DNA of 64,000 nt from Manis javanica. Lineage: Eukaryota; Chordata; Mammalia; Pholidota; Manidae. Under the pieces are notes generated by a model that worked only from the letters and a program-made list of their open reading frames with translations, did no database searches and had not been told where the DNA came from. The position numbers and the translations under genes are program-made. Positions 32,802-44,649 of this stretch are shown here, piece after piece. Positions within the stretch are counted from its first letter, which is position 1. Every line of letters starts with the position of its first letter. The stretch is taken from NCBI RefSeq assembly GCF_040802235.1, contig NC_133156.1, forward strand, positions 188,735,851 through 188,799,850. The letters are read 5' to 3'.

Positions 32802-33614
32802 ATGACTTTTTCCTCCTTTACTGCTCTCTCGCTTTTTTTCCTCATTCCTATTGTCTTCCCCGCCACCCCAGCCTCCTTTGTATGGCAGACTTACACACAG
32901 CATCAAACAAAAGTTACTGCCCTCATTGCCACATCAGACTGCCCTCTGAAAGGCTGCTCTGAGCCTTTGTACCTCCACTTTCCTCCCTCCACCGAAGTGT
33001 TCATTTACAGCTACCTTTATTCTCCCTACCTCTGCTTCCTCTATGACCAAAGACAAGCCTATTGCAGGCGGTGGCAAGACACCTACGGGGAATATCCCTA
33101 CTGGTCTTGCGCCATTCACTACATGGGTGACTTCCAGTACCCACAGTATTACTCCTTCAACCGTTTCATGAAATATCCCAACGGTTCATTCTCCTTATCA
33201 ATCCCAGATCCCTGGGACTCTCGATGGGCTGCTGGAGTAACAGCCTCAGTTTACTACAAGGGGTCCTCGACCCCCCACGGTACCCTTCATATCTCTCGAG
33301 AGTATGTTCCCTCTCGCTCTCAGATCTCTCAAGTTGCATCAGATATCAGACATTCCGAGAAAGTCATTATCCAAACTCTTGATGGCACCTCTTCATCTTC
33401 TTATTCCTCCTACTCTTGGTTACAGCTCATTCAAGACACCACCATCTTTCTCAACCACACCCTCAACACCGCCAATTGTTTCTTGTGCGCATCACTACAG
33501 CGCCCACTGCTGGCCGCCATGCCCCTCAATATTTCCAACTACTCTTTATGCAGAAGGACAACCCCTCCGTCCCCTGGCAGACACACCCCTATGAGAACCA
33601 GAATACGCAGATAA
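32802..33614 (+). pseudogene. env surface subunit (SU), frameshifted end
   Basis: SU binds the receptor. The 270-codon frame starts with a hydrophobic signal peptide (about residues 1-23) and has several N-glycosylation sites and a CXXC site at residues 226-229 (CFLC rather than the common CWLC), which normally makes the disulfide to TM. After about 33540 the frame shifts twice (up to about 33615), so the SU end and TM are in different frames. ATG 32802 lies directly after the truncated RT, with only a few bases between them. Confidence 0.88.
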
Positions 33615-34470
33615 TCTCACCATCCACCACTGTGTAGGCCCAACTCCACCCCCCTCCAGCGCACTTCACTGCCTCTCTATCTACACCCCTACCTCCGGCT
33701 CTAAGACTTTTACACAACCGGGACACTTCTTTTGGCGTAATGGCAGTCTTTTCAACTCACTGCCTCTCAACTCCGATACACCCTGCATTCTCATCACCCT
33801 AATCCCACAGCTTACACTTTACAGCATGGCAGAATTCCTGGAGCTCCAACCTCCCTTGCACTCGCGCACAAAAAGGGCTGCTTTCCTTCCCATCATGGTC
33901 AGTATCTCTTTGATCACCTCAGCCATTGGGGTGGGGTTTTCGGGAGGAGCCTTGGGTCACTCTCTATGGGCAGTTAGAGATCTCGACGCCAAACTTGAGG
34001 GAGCCCTGACATCCACTGCAGATTCCCTAGCCTCTCTCCAAAGACAGGTCACTTCGCTAACTAAAGTCACCCTTCAAAACCGGTGGGCCCTAGATCTGCT
34101 TACAGCCGAGAAGGGCGGCACCTGCGTCTTCCTCCAGGAAGAGTGCTGCTATTACATCAACGAATCCGGCATTGTAGAAACTGACATCACCAAACTCACC
34201 GACCTTGCCTCCAGTCTCCACTCTGCTTCCAATTCCAACCCATTCTCTTCAATACTAACAAACCCCCTCCTCACCTGGCTCTGGCCCATTGCAGGCCCCA
34301 TAATAGTCATTCTTCTCGTCTGTCTCTTCTTACCCTGTATAATAAAGTTCATCAAATCCCAAGTTGGAAAAATCTCTAATCAAGCTTTCAACCAGCTTTT
34401 ACTCAGGAACTACCAGCTTCTGGCCACAGAAGATCCCTCACCCTCACGTGACCTCCTCACCACATGCTGA
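33615..34470 (+). pseudogene. env SU end and transmembrane subunit (TM)
   Basis: TM anchors the envelope and fuses membranes. The frame is open from about 33612; the conventional long ORF begins at 33826 (214 codons). Counting from that start, a furin-type RTKR lies at residues 14-17, followed by a hydrophobic fusion-peptide-like stretch, an LQNRWALDLL immunosuppressive-domain position (83-92), the CX6CC loop (100-108), and a membrane anchor (about 147-176) with a cytoplasmic tail. It is intact through the stop at 34468. SU is separate because of the shifts described above. Confidence 0.9.
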
Positions 34471-34471
34471 G

Positions 34472-34846
34472 ATGGACCCCTCTCTCTGCTGGAAACTGTT
34501 CCTGGAAACAATGGCCGCAGACGCCTGGCTCCTGACACCCATATCCTCTTGGCACCATTGGAATCAACAGGTCCTCAACCTATGGTTACAGGGAACCTTC
34601 ATTGATTTCCAACCTGAAGAAGTCCACATCTACTCATCCTTACTGTGGGGAGTCATATCAACACTTTCTTCCCAATCCTCAAACCCTCACTCCCTTCTCC
34701 GCCCCTGTTCAGCAAGAAGTAGTCAGAGAGAAAGCAACGTCCACAAACCCATAGAGGAGAAAGGGGGGAATGAAGGGTCCCCACCAGTAAGATGGCAAAC
34801 TTCTGGCTTCTTTTCGGGGTCCTCGGTTCCCGCGGGCGCCACCTGA
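34472..34846 (+). CDS. Unexplained 124-codon ORF after env
   Basis: An ATG two bases after the env stop opens 124 codons that run 76 bases into the 3' LTR. It starts MDPSLCWKLFLETM and is rich in Trp and Ser, with no known domain. It is not part of gag, pol or env as I recognise them. It may be an accessory protein, a remnant of the env tail region of a related virus, or chance. No splice acceptor was identified. Confidence 0.3.
   Translation: MDPSLCWKLFLETMAADAWLLTPISSWHHWNQQVLNLWLQGTFIDFQPEEVHIYSSLLWGVISTLSSQSSNPHSLLRPCSARSSQRESNVHKPIEEKGGNEGSPPVRWQTSGFFSGSSVPAGAT
34753..34770 (+). promoter_or_regulatory. Polypurine tract of the inner ERV
   Basis: AGAGGAGAAAGGGGGGAA lies directly before the TG of the 3' LTR, where plus-strand synthesis is primed. 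Confidence 0.9.
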
Positions 34847-35017
34847 AGCCCAATCACCTCTCGCCCCCCTCCCAATCCCAGCACCTAGCCAACAGCCACC
34901 AGCCCCGTAGAAGTAACACCACAATCACCCTATGACCCTTCCTATATAACCCAGCACCTTTCCCTAATAAAGCGGAACTCTGGTGAATTGCTGCTGTGTG
35001 TCGCTCCTTTCCTTTCA
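34771..35017 (+). repeat. 3' LTR of the inner ERV
   Basis: The 247-bp LTR pairs with 27829-28077. TATATAA begins at 34943 and AATAAA is at 34966-34971. It ends TTTCA, followed by the outer ERV leader. Confidence 0.95.
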
Positions 35018-35904
35018 AGTGACTGAGCCGATTTCCTACTTTCCTATCCTAATCTGCGGACTCTGAGGGCAGACCAGGCTAGTGGACCTTGGATCTCCGC
35101 TCCAGCCGATTGATCCGATGGCGCTGAGTGAACCTCCGGCTAGGTTGCTGCCTATGCGAGAGTCGCAGATGACCCCCGACCTCTTGTCTCAGTGATCAGA
35201 TTTGTTATAGTGGGTGACTGGCGAGATAATTTCCAGGCAGTGGCAGAAACTGGTGTTTGAGAGTATAGACCGCCACCCCCCCCCCCCCCCCGCCGTAAAT
35301 GTCCGCGGCAGCCCCTGAATTTTATTTCTGGCCTTAGCGAAAAGTTCCCTTGCTCCCCGTTCAAAGCAGTCCTCTCAGGCCTGCGCCACTTTCTCCTGTG
35401 TAATGTAAATGATGTCTGTAAAGTAATCAAGCTGAATCCTGAGACCAACGTGTAAATGGCTCTATTCTGTTGATCTCGTTTCCTTAGAGGCAGTCGTCCT
35501 GGGGCTAGGCATTTCCTTTTCTGCAGCCCCAGGAAAACAAAACAGGCTTGTGACTTAGATCAGGGCTCCAGCAGCAAGAAGTCACACAGTCCCTGCACTT
35601 ATCAGACAGGCAGGGAGCGCTCAACGAAAGCTCGTGCAGAGAAAACTAGGGAAACTCCCATAAGGTGTAATTAGGAGCACACTGGTAACGTCCCACTAAA
35701 TCCAGAGCTCCGAGGCGACTCTTGCTTAGTGGGAAGGCAAGAGGGGAATCAAGGCAAGGTGCAGGCCACGCTGGTAAGGAGTGGTTAAATCCAGTAGGCC
35801 TGGCAGAGGGGGTGATTGACCACTATTACCTAAGCTCCAAGGCGAGGGGACACCCTCACAGAGAGAGGCAGACCAGGTGTCGCACACCTGTCTCTCTCTT
35901 TCAG
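35018..35904 (+). other. Leader of the outer ERV, right part
   Basis: This continues the leader interrupted at 27828. A run of 16 C lies at 35276-35291. No gene is visible before the gag start at 35905. Confidence 0.65.
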
Positions 35905-36085
35905 ATGGGAGCATCCTCTTCAAGGTTAAAGCCAGACACGCCTCTGTCATGCATTCTGAGGAACTGGGAGCCATTTTGATCCTCAGACCCTGAAAAAGAA
36001 GAAATGTCTTATCTTCTGCACACAAGCCTGGCCTCAATACAAACTCTCTAATGGAGAGGCTTGGCCCTTGAGAGAAATACACAAT
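35905..36085 (+). pseudogene. gag start (matrix fragment) of the outer ERV
   Basis: ATG at 35905 opens MGASSSRLK, a myristoylation-type start, with CILRNW. A single extra T in the run at about 35974 brings a stop at 35977. In the next frame the matrix-like text resumes (a FDPQTLKKK block and an AWPQYKL block), then decays near 36085. No capsid, nucleocapsid, pro, pol or env follows. Confidence 0.8.
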
Positions 36086-38726
36086 AAGGTTATGCAGCTA
36101 TATTTATTTTAATGCAAGAAAGGAAAATCGTCAAAAGTCCTGTGGATTACAATATGGAGCTAGTTTTCTAAATTATTTTGGTAGAAATCTATTCTACTTA
36201 TTGGGTTCATTATCTTCAAAAATTGAGAGGTTTTTAAACTAGACTCTCTGAAACAGAAGAAATGTATCTTCTGCAATACAGCCTGGCTTTAAATGACTGG
36301 AGCTAGAATTGTGCTTGCATTTCATTTCCAGCCACCTGGAGACACACAGTCCCTATGAGTTCAGAGCCTTCATTGGCCCTGTTAGTCTGGGGCCATCTAA
36401 ACCTTAACCCAGTTATATAAACTGCTTGCCTATAGAGTGTATTCTTGAAAACTGAGATACTTTTAGTCAAATAAGCTAAAAGGAAAGGCAATTGAATATC
36501 AGTAACTCAAGTCTCTGTGTCAGTTTATCTGTCTGTGTATATGTTCTTTTTATGAAGAGTGCTGCTAACTGTAGTCATTATGTCTCAGTCTGTATGTTTG
36601 TGTGTCTAAGTATGTAGATCAAAGATTTTTCTACCTCCGGATGGTATTAATGAAATTGATTTAAAGACAAGCGCTTGTGAAAATTGGGCATTCTAAAACT
36701 TCCAGAGAATTCTAATGGAAAATATTAAGCATTAATGCTAATTTAAGTTGAACTGAAATGGACATGTTCTTATGGTTATCAGCTGCCTAAGTTTACCTAG
36801 TCACTTAAGTTGTTACCTGCTAAATCTTTCAAGAATAAAATGCTTAGAGGCTTGACTTTGTCTAATATTCAGTAAAAGTTTTGTAAGTAGTCTAGCATAG
36901 TTGTTAAGAATGAGTAAACTAAATGTAGCAAGTGAACTTCTTAATAATAGTTGTATGTTACAGTGTGTATACCTACCTACAGCCTGAGAATCTTTGTGGT
37001 AACCTAAAACCTCAAAGTTTTGCTAATTGAGAAACTGTACTGTAAAGCTCATAGTTACAGAAATTATAAAATGTTTATAAATTTGTCAATCTAAAGAATG
37101 CTAGTGTAACAGTTTACAATAGCCTGCTTCTCAGTGTTTACTAAACATTAAGGTACCTAATAGTTTTACGTTCTAATATAATAGTTAACTCTGATATTTT
37201 CCGGAGGGCCCCTGGAACATATCAGAAGAATTTTTTCTCATTAGAGGAAGTATTTGGCTAATTTGGCTTATTTATCTGATATATATTTACCTGGAAAGCA
37301 CTGTCAAAGAGAATGATCCTAAACTTTGTTACTGAATGTTTTGTGTTACAGAAATATCTGAATTTCCTTATGTCAACTGTCTTACAGTAAGCTTTCATCA
37401 GATCTTTAAACATTGTCATTTGTACGTCTTTTGTCATTTATAGTCACTGTTTTATTACTCCTAAACTAGTAAAGAACTAGATTTCAGCAGAACAGGTATT
37501 GGTTATCTAAGATTAAGTAAACTAAGGAAGATGATTTTGTGGCTTTTTGTTTCAAATGTTGCTGATAAAGTGTTTAAAGCTTTTTCTCTTAAGCTGACTG
37601 ACAACAGTTTCATAAATAACAATACCTTTATAAGCAGAATTGAAACATTTATCTTTCTCTCTACCTGACCCCTCAAGAATTTAAAAGCTTTCAGTCTTTT
37701 TATGTTTCATGGCAGTATGTTTATTTGCATAAATTCAATAAGAACTTGCTTTCCTTGTAAGAGGACCAATTAAAAACACAGATTATACTACCAAGGCTTT
37801 GACTGGAATGTCATACCTGAGAGACACGTGCATAAAACTCAGATATGAACAGCTTTAAGGAACTAAGGTTGACTTTATATAGCCAACAAAGCCCCTTGGA
37901 AGAACTGGCCTGGTACCTTGCTTACAGAGTTCCCAGCAGCCTTACCAGGTGAGTAAGGAAGGTCACTTCCTGGCAAGTGCAGGAACCTCAAGATGTCTTG
38001 GGGACCTTGAGAAGAAAAGAATTCACCCAGATCTACAGGTACTGCAGGCAAAACCTGATGGCAAGTCTTGGCTTTCTGGCCTCAATAGGCCTTTAAAAGT
38101 TCAATCTGAAATTCCTTACAAAAAGTTCCAGCAAAGTACATTTAAAAGAGCCTATGTAATCAATTGCTCTTCTTGCTGCACTTAAGCGAATAATAAAGCC
38201 AAGTGTTAATTATTTTCTTAATCTGGTTACTTCTAATAAAAATGAGGGTGATTTTAGAGAAAAGTATTGTTTCAGTAATGCAGCCTTGTCCATACTAAAT
38301 CCTAGTACTAGTCACTGAGACATAAACTAGATTTGAAATTTTAGCTTCTTCAAAATACCTGGCTATGATTTCCCAGAGGTTTTAGTTTTCTCCTATCATT
38401 TCAATTAAAGTTTTACTATCTCTAGTTCTCATATTCAACCATGCATTCTTAATCTCATCAAGTTTGTCCTTCCAAAATGGAAAATCCAACTCCAGATATT
38501 GCTACTTAACTTAGTAACATGATTTGTTCTTTCTTGTCTAGAAGCCACAAAACTGCAAATAGTAATAGAAAAGGAACCTGGAATAGAAGTGCCCATCTTC
38601 CGAGGCCCTCTCAACCAACCACTGATGGAGACCTAGCTGCACCATTTACTGCGCCCCCTCTCAGCATGAAGCAGCCAGAGCAGTCATCGCCCCCTTTCCT
38701 TAGCAGCAGCTAAGATCTCTATCTGT
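36086..38726 (+). other. AT-rich non-coding interior of the outer ERV
   Basis: About 2.6 kb lacks long frames and has lower GC than its neighbours. A splice-donor-like CAG|GTGAGTA lies near 37947. I find no retroviral motif. It may be captured host sequence or the interior of a non-autonomous ERV family. Confidence 0.6.
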
Positions 38727-38737
38727 AGAGGGGGGAA
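38727..38737 (+). promoter_or_regulatory. Polypurine tract of the outer ERV
   Basis: AGAGGGGGGAA lies directly before the TG of the 3' LTR. Confidence 0.85.
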
Positions 38738-39551
38738 TGAGACAGGGACCATGGTTGTAGTCAGAGTAGGGTGAGGGCCTGGGGGGAGGGGGGGCAGGGC
38801 CGGATATTTGCAGTCAGAGCAATGTAACTACATGCAAGGAAATCCCCTCTACTAAAACTCTATGTTAAACATTGAGCTCTAGAATCATTCTTCAGTGAGA
38901 TCAGTTAATGTTCCCCAGATAAAGAAGGGTAGCACATGTTTTATTATGCTAATCATTTGTAACCATGTGTAAGATTCACTTTAACACACTAAGAGGCCCA
39001 GGCCTATGTGCTGTCTTTCCTCCTTCAGATCTGAGGAGGTGATTCTGCAAACTGAGCAACTAACTTAGCATGCAGACCCAGCTGTAGACAGCATGGTAAA
39101 GAGCAGGAAGAATTCCATCTTGAAGATAAGATTGCATTTTAACACCCAGGAAGTTCAAGAGGCAAGATTCTTTAGCAAGTAGACAATACCTCAGCCCACC
39201 TTGGGAGCTGGGCAGGCAGCCTTTTGATATGCTCCCAGACCAAGGTGCCGGGTGTCCCAGAGAGAAATCAAGGCAGGAAATTCCTTACAGTTAAGTTAAT
39301 TTTTAATATTCAGGGACCACTTAACAAGTCCCCACCCCTAAGTTTTTTCACGTTCTCGAAAAATCCTCAACTGCCTATAAAACCCCCTAGACAACGCACC
39401 ACTATGGACTCTCTTGTCCCCTCCTGGCGTGAGCCGGGAGCTCTGTCCTTTCACTTTATCTCTAAATAAAAGCCTGTACCTCGTTCTCCTACTTTGACTG
39501 TTTGTGAAGCTCATTCTTCAGCTCTGCAAACAAGAACCCCGGCATCATCTT
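38738..39551 (+). repeat. 3' LTR of the outer ERV
   Basis: The ~814-bp LTR pairs with 26351-27159, with TATAAAA at 39376-39382 and AATAAA at 39465-39470. It ends ATCATCTT, then CACTTTG. No clean flanking target-site duplication is visible. Confidence 0.92.
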
Positions 39552-41589
39552 CACTTTGAGCTCAGCAGGACATCTGCAGTCTGGACGTGACCTAGGGGCA
39601 AGCCCCATAATATGCAGGTGATCAGTTCCAGTTAAAGCCACCAGGAATACTGCCCCATTCCCTTCTTTCCAGCACCATCCCAGCCCTGCTAGCCCTCCCC
39701 TTCTCACTGCTCTAAAGGGAATTCCACACAACCAAGTTTGGATATGGGGTTTCTGGACTCTTGCTAGGGCTTTTCTGAGTCATTAATTTTCTTTTTATTT
39801 GTATACACTGCATTTGCCCCAACAACACTGCACCATAAACTCTTTGGAGGCAAAGACATAACGGTGTTTGTGACCTTACAGAGGTACACCATTCTTTTCT
39901 GTATGATAGGTACCCACAAATGTGCTATTGGCTGACGGATGAGAGACCCCTCCCCGTTTTCTCAGCAGCACCACCGCACCCCTGTTCTCCAGCGCATTTG
40001 CCCTCCAACTCGGCAGAGTCCAACTTCCCACCGCAGGCAAATCCCACACGGCCAAGAGCCAAGGTGGTCACCTCCCTTCAGTGGTTCTGCACATTCAGCC
40101 CTCCTTTGCCCAGATAGCATCAGCTAAAAGGAAACCCATTAGCCAAAAGCTGTCTTTAAGCAAGTGTTCTGTTTGGCCTCTCGCACATCAAAGGGAGCAT
40201 AACAGTGACAATGATACGTAACAAAGATCATCGCCATTTCAAAGAGACAACATCAGTGCCAGCAGTTCCAGTGAGACCCTGGGGTGTCAATCACTTTATC
40301 TGCGAATAGAAAATGCAATTCACCTGCCTCTTCAGGTATAAAGAGTGCTCATGCTTAGAAAACTAGAAATCACTTTATTAGTGCCGCTTATTGTTATCGG
40401 TCATAAGAGCTTTGGGATCACAGCAATAAGGATCCCAGGATGCTCTCAATGTATACGAGGGTGTACTCTCAGCACAGTGAAATTTAACAGGTATGTAATG
40501 ACAATCTCAACCCAGATCCCTGGACAGAAAGTAAACCCACAACGCAGGTCCTGGGGCGCGGAGGATCAGTACAGGGCCTGGAATGAAATGGCCGGGGGTC
40601 AGGATGGAAGTCGCTCAGCTCTGCCCCAGAGGGAAGGTCAGATGCAGAGCAGCTCTCACAAAAGAGCCTCACGGATATGCCTCCTCGCTCCCACCTCCTC
40701 CGAAAGGGGAAAGGTCTTTTCCTTCCTGCCCTTCTGGGCAGAGCAGAAGTTGCAAAGGGTTGCTTGTTCCTAACGTTATTTTTAGCTCAGCAAATGACTG
40801 CTGGGTCTCCAACTTCGGGTCTGGGAACTGCCTTCCGCCGACACACCCAGAGAGGGTCCGGTTAGCAGCACAGCCAGGGGCGATCTCTTGGTGGCGCTTT
40901 ATGCCTGTGGTAAAAACTGAAATAAATAGCCCGCCCCTCCCCACTCCTGGCCTCTGGGAAGGAGAGGACCTCACTACAGAACATTTTTTCAGAAAAGGGT
41001 AGTTAGAGTTGCCTGAATAACGTGGAGGTACAGCGCCATCTAGTGTCCTGCTCACTTGAGGTGGTTTTGGAAACTGGTTCTAAAAGAGGGACTGACAGGA
41101 GGAAACACATTCCCTGGGCACAGGGCTGTCCTCAAGCCCACGACGAAGGACAAGGATTTTGGTGGGAGAAGCTGAAAAGCTACAATCCTAATGCATCACA
41201 GACAGGGGTGTTGAGTGAGGGAATGGGGGAGTCTTTCTCTTGGAAGGAAGCCGGGTGATTCACAAGGAATATTTAGCATCTTAGTCCCAGAAGATTGGCT
41301 TGGGTTTGTCTGCTTTAATATTTTAGCTTACACTAAGAAAAAAAGCCCATGGTGCTATTTTATGACTTTTATGCTTTTCAGACTAGTTTCTCAGTGCTCC
41401 CCGGGATCCAGCATATGGGCTGTTTACAGAAGTCCTCACAAGCTGTTTCACCAGGGAAACCACTCCTGCTCCTTGCTAATATCTTTGTAAGTAGTCCCCT
41501 TTTCTTATCCTCCCATTTCCTGACTGCCTCAAACCCTCTGCTTATCAAAGTCACCATTTGCTATTTGCTTTACATAGTTTGTTTAAACT
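39552..41589. other. Non-coding sequence, nothing recognised
   Basis: Several frames of 90-140 codons at 40345-41055 overlap on both strands and share no motif, so I treat them as chance. No other feature is supported. Confidence 0.4.
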
Positions 41590-41730
41590 TCAGAACAGCC
41601 CAGAGGGTGGTCATTAGTATTCTCTTTTTATATAGGAGAAAACTGACCCTTGGGGAGATTAGGTGACTTACCTAAGATCTCTCAACTAAGCACAGATGGG
41701 GTTTAACCCAGAGCTATTTAGCTCCAAAAT
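41590..41730 (-). repeat. MIR SINE fragment
   Basis: The inverted MIR core blocks are visible: 'ttatataggagaaaactgac', 'gattaggtgacttacctaag' and 'ggggtttaacccagagc'. Confidence 0.65.
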
Positions 41731-42364
41731 TTTTATTTCTCCAGAGTATTTCATCTGCACCATGAGGGGCTAGCCAGCTATTGCAGAGGAAGCTATAATA
41801 TCCAGGTTCTGGATGAGATAAACACATCTCTAGCTCAGAAAACACTCCTACTCTGGACTATTCCCTGGGATCCAAGGCTTGGCCAGACTGCTGGTATAAA
41901 CACCCTCCTTCCTCACAACATCTGTCCGGTTGCCTCCTTCCCCTCCCCCCAGCACAAACACTTCCGCAGCCTATACTCCTCCACACTTAGAAACCACCCC
42001 AGAGGAATAATGAGAGCAAAGAGCAGAGATTTGGCAAACGTTCAGAATGCCAGGAGAATCATGGATCTATCTCTGATTCCCTGTGCCTTGGCTTCATCCA
42101 GTGGAAAACAAAAATTCCCTGCTGGCCCTTCCTTCCCTTCCCTCCTGACCCCTTTCACCATTCTCTACCCAATAGACACACCTCTGGAGGAAGGTTAAGT
42201 AAGGCCACTCTCTGAATTCCTCTGAAACAAAATTGCAGCTTAAATATACAGATTCAGAAATAAAGTTTAAATGGGGTAACACACTGCAGTGGGACATAGA
42301 CTCAACCTCCACAGATGGTAAATGCTCAAGGTGCTGGCAGCCATGGGAGGTGTTTGGGGTAATG
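41731..42364. other. Non-coding sequence, nothing recognised
   Basis: I see no gene or repeat here. Confidence 0.4.
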
Positions 42365-42505
42365 GAGGGCACACAGGATTGAGAGACCTGTACTTAAATC
42401 CCCACTGTCACCTCCAGCTGAGTGACTTTGGGCAAGTCACTTAACCTCTCTGAGCCTCAGTCTCCTCATTTGTACAAGGAGGGCAATTATTTTCTTATCT
42501 ACAAA
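42365..42505 (+). repeat. MIR SINE fragment
   Basis: The core reads directly: 'cttaaatccccactgtcacc', then 'gggcaagtcacttaacctct' and 'gagcctcagtctcctcattt'. Confidence 0.8.
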
Positions 42506-44649
42506 GCAATAGATGAACAAGTGCTTTGTAAAACCCGTCAGGGTGGAAGGTACCATGTAAGGAAGAGTAGGCACTAGCAGGATTTATTTACTTTGCCCTT
42601 TCCTTGCCCTCTCCCCAAAAGAAATCTCTTTCTACAAGATGGATCTTAACAGAGTCACATACAGGCTCACTGTCCCTGTGGGCTCATCACTTTTTTAAAG
42701 CTAAATGGTCTTGGAAAATACCTTTTCCAGTGAAGACCCAGTGGCCAGGGGCCACAGACTCCCTTTCTTCAGAGGAGGCAGGAAAAGCCGAACCAGGAAA
42801 ATCTATGGCAGCATTCGTTATTTGCAAGGGGAAGGTCCCAAAACGCTATTTCTTCTGTTGCTGGTTAATGACGGACGTTTGTGGCTGGCACGGGAGAGCT
42901 AATGCATTCAAGAGGAGAGGGATAAAGTCCTAATGAGGAGCTGTTAGGGAGACAGAGGCTGAGTTTGACGTCCTCTCTGCTGGGTGGTGAAGCCATTTTA
43001 AAAACCTCTTGATTTCTTCACAGGCTCCATTTCTAATTTAAGGTGTCTCCACCCAGTTTGGCAGACTCTGTGCCTCTCCTCTAGCGAGGAAATAGCTTCC
43101 TAACAGAGGATCAGGAAGAACAAAAGCCTCATTAGGATCAATCACTTATTCTGAGTACACATTCCCAAGAATCTCTATTGATAATCTCAGATACAAATGA
43201 AGTGGTAATTAAGGATACAATGCAAATGATCTTCACTTAGTAACTCCCCCTTGTAATTGAAATTTACTAAATTAAGTCTGAGGTTTTTGAAACTAGGTCT
43301 TTAAAATTCCCCGTTATAATTACCTCCTCTCTCCCTCCCACCTACCTCTCCATAATGTAATTAGTTTAAAATAAGATCTGTGGTTCTGATGACAGTGCAC
43401 TGCCTACGGATATGTTTAAGTGATGCTTGCTCCAAGGAATTCTGGTCTCCTATAAGCAATTCTCAGGAAGCAAATGACAAGGTCTAGCATCAGGAGGGCT
43501 GCTGTTTATTGTCAAACATTGGAAACTGGACACAGGAAGAAGTGAACAATTGCTCTCTGGGGGTAGGAGAGGGATGGAATCTTTTGGCACCCTGACAAGG
43601 TGCAGACACAGGAGACAGAGGAGTTAAGGGAGATCAGAAACCCATCTCTGTTTCATTGCAGGCCAGGGAGCCAAAGCTCAAGCTGGAATAGTCCTGCGGG
43701 GATTACTCTGAATCCTGCCCTCTGCCACCAGTGTGACCATCACTGGCCTTAACTCATTTCTTCTAAGTGGCCTCAGCAGGGATGGGTTTCTGATCTCCCT
43801 GTCTCCCATGTCCACACCTTGTCAGGATCTCAGAAAGATTCCAATTTCTCTCCTACCCCAAGAGAAATTGCTCACTTCTTCCTCACCAGATCGGCTGGTA
43901 CAGAGGAAAGGAACAGGAGAGAAGCTGAGCAATCTCTCCTTGTTCCACACTGTCAATGCCCCCTGCCCTGTGTCAAGCAGACAGCTGTGTCCACAAGCTC
44001 AGCCTGCCCTAGGGAACCCTCGCAGAGCCTCTGGCCAGAAACGGAGACGCAGGAGGCACTCCAGCCTCCCTGTCCCCATCCCCAGTTCGGTCCCTTGTCC
44101 AAACCAGAAAGAGGGCTGAAATTTGTTCTGAGGTTGTCTGATCTTCCAGAAGAGCACGCTGTCCTGTTTCATTGAGCTCAGATGAAAACAACCTGTTTGT
44201 CTTTGAAATCAAGCTCCAACTTCCTCAAGCAACTGATGGTGTGAGATCAGGAGAGAACCTCCCACAGCCTCCTCTTGTGTCTCCCCCTCCCACCCACAGC
44301 TTCCCAAACTATGACAAAGACACAGAAAGGCCTGGAGCTAACTGACCCTCCCGCGGCCTAAGTCAAAGGCTGGAGGTCCATCTGAGAACTCAGTAAACAG
44401 CGGTTCCCTGGCCAGCAGCACAGCTTGGACCTGAAAGAAAATGCTTTCTCCACTGGCCCAGGCTTTCTGTTTTGTGTGCTCTGCTTTCTCCTTCATCATT
44501 CACATCACTAGTGTTGGAAACTTTAGTAACTGCCTAGCTGAACAACTTCTGAAGGCAGAGATAAGTGGCAGGAAGAGTCGTTTCTGGAGAGCATAATACA
44601 TGTGTCTTCCATTCGTAAATCAGATTAATAAAAGAGACAATAGCGATCT
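42506..44649. other. Non-coding sequence; AT-rich conserved-looking stretch
   Basis: At 43160-43400 several TAATTA or ATTA-type sites cluster with CAAATGA-type words. That pattern can occur in enhancers, but it is only suggestive. No exon is supported. Confidence 0.35.

Larger units (their letters stand above)
27829..35017 (+). mobile_element. Inner ERV, gammaretrovirus-like (ERV-F/H type)
   Basis: A 7.19-kb provirus lies inside the outer ERV. Order: LTR, tRNA-Phe-type primer site, repeated leader with splice donor, gag (two frameshifts), in-frame UGA, protease, RT (stops and a frameshift), env (frameshifts between SU and TM), an unexplained ORF, polypurine tract, LTR. RNase H and integrase are absent. 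C-rich composition, a tRNA-Phe primer and two zinc knuckles in gag fit the ERV-F/H supergroup, perhaps the ERV-Fc lineage known in several mammals. It is defective. Confidence 0.93.
26351..39551 (+). mobile_element. Outer endogenous retrovirus, non-autonomous
   Basis: The provirus has paired LTRs, a tRNA-Pro-type primer site, a leader interrupted by the inner ERV at 27829-35017, a short broken gag start at 35905, about 2.6 kb of AT-rich interior without coding capacity, and a polypurine tract. With the inner element removed the internal part is about 4.4 kb. No pro, pol or env could be found, so it would have depended on proteins from another virus, as VL30-type elements do. The leader on each side of the inner ERV belongs to the same element. 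Confidence 0.85.

Noticed and set aside
26342..39558. CTTTG as a target-site duplication for the outer ERV
   Set aside because: The left copy is four bases away from the TG start of the LTR, so it would require a non-canonical terminus; five-base matches are common by chance.
40345..41055. Cluster of 90-142-codon frames on both strands
   Set aside because: They overlap each other, have no shared motif, no splice context and no start that stands out, so they are compatible with chance in moderately GC-rich DNA.
43160..43400. Cluster of ATTA-type sites as an enhancer
   Set aside because: AT-rich DNA gives such words often; without conservation data the claim cannot be supported.
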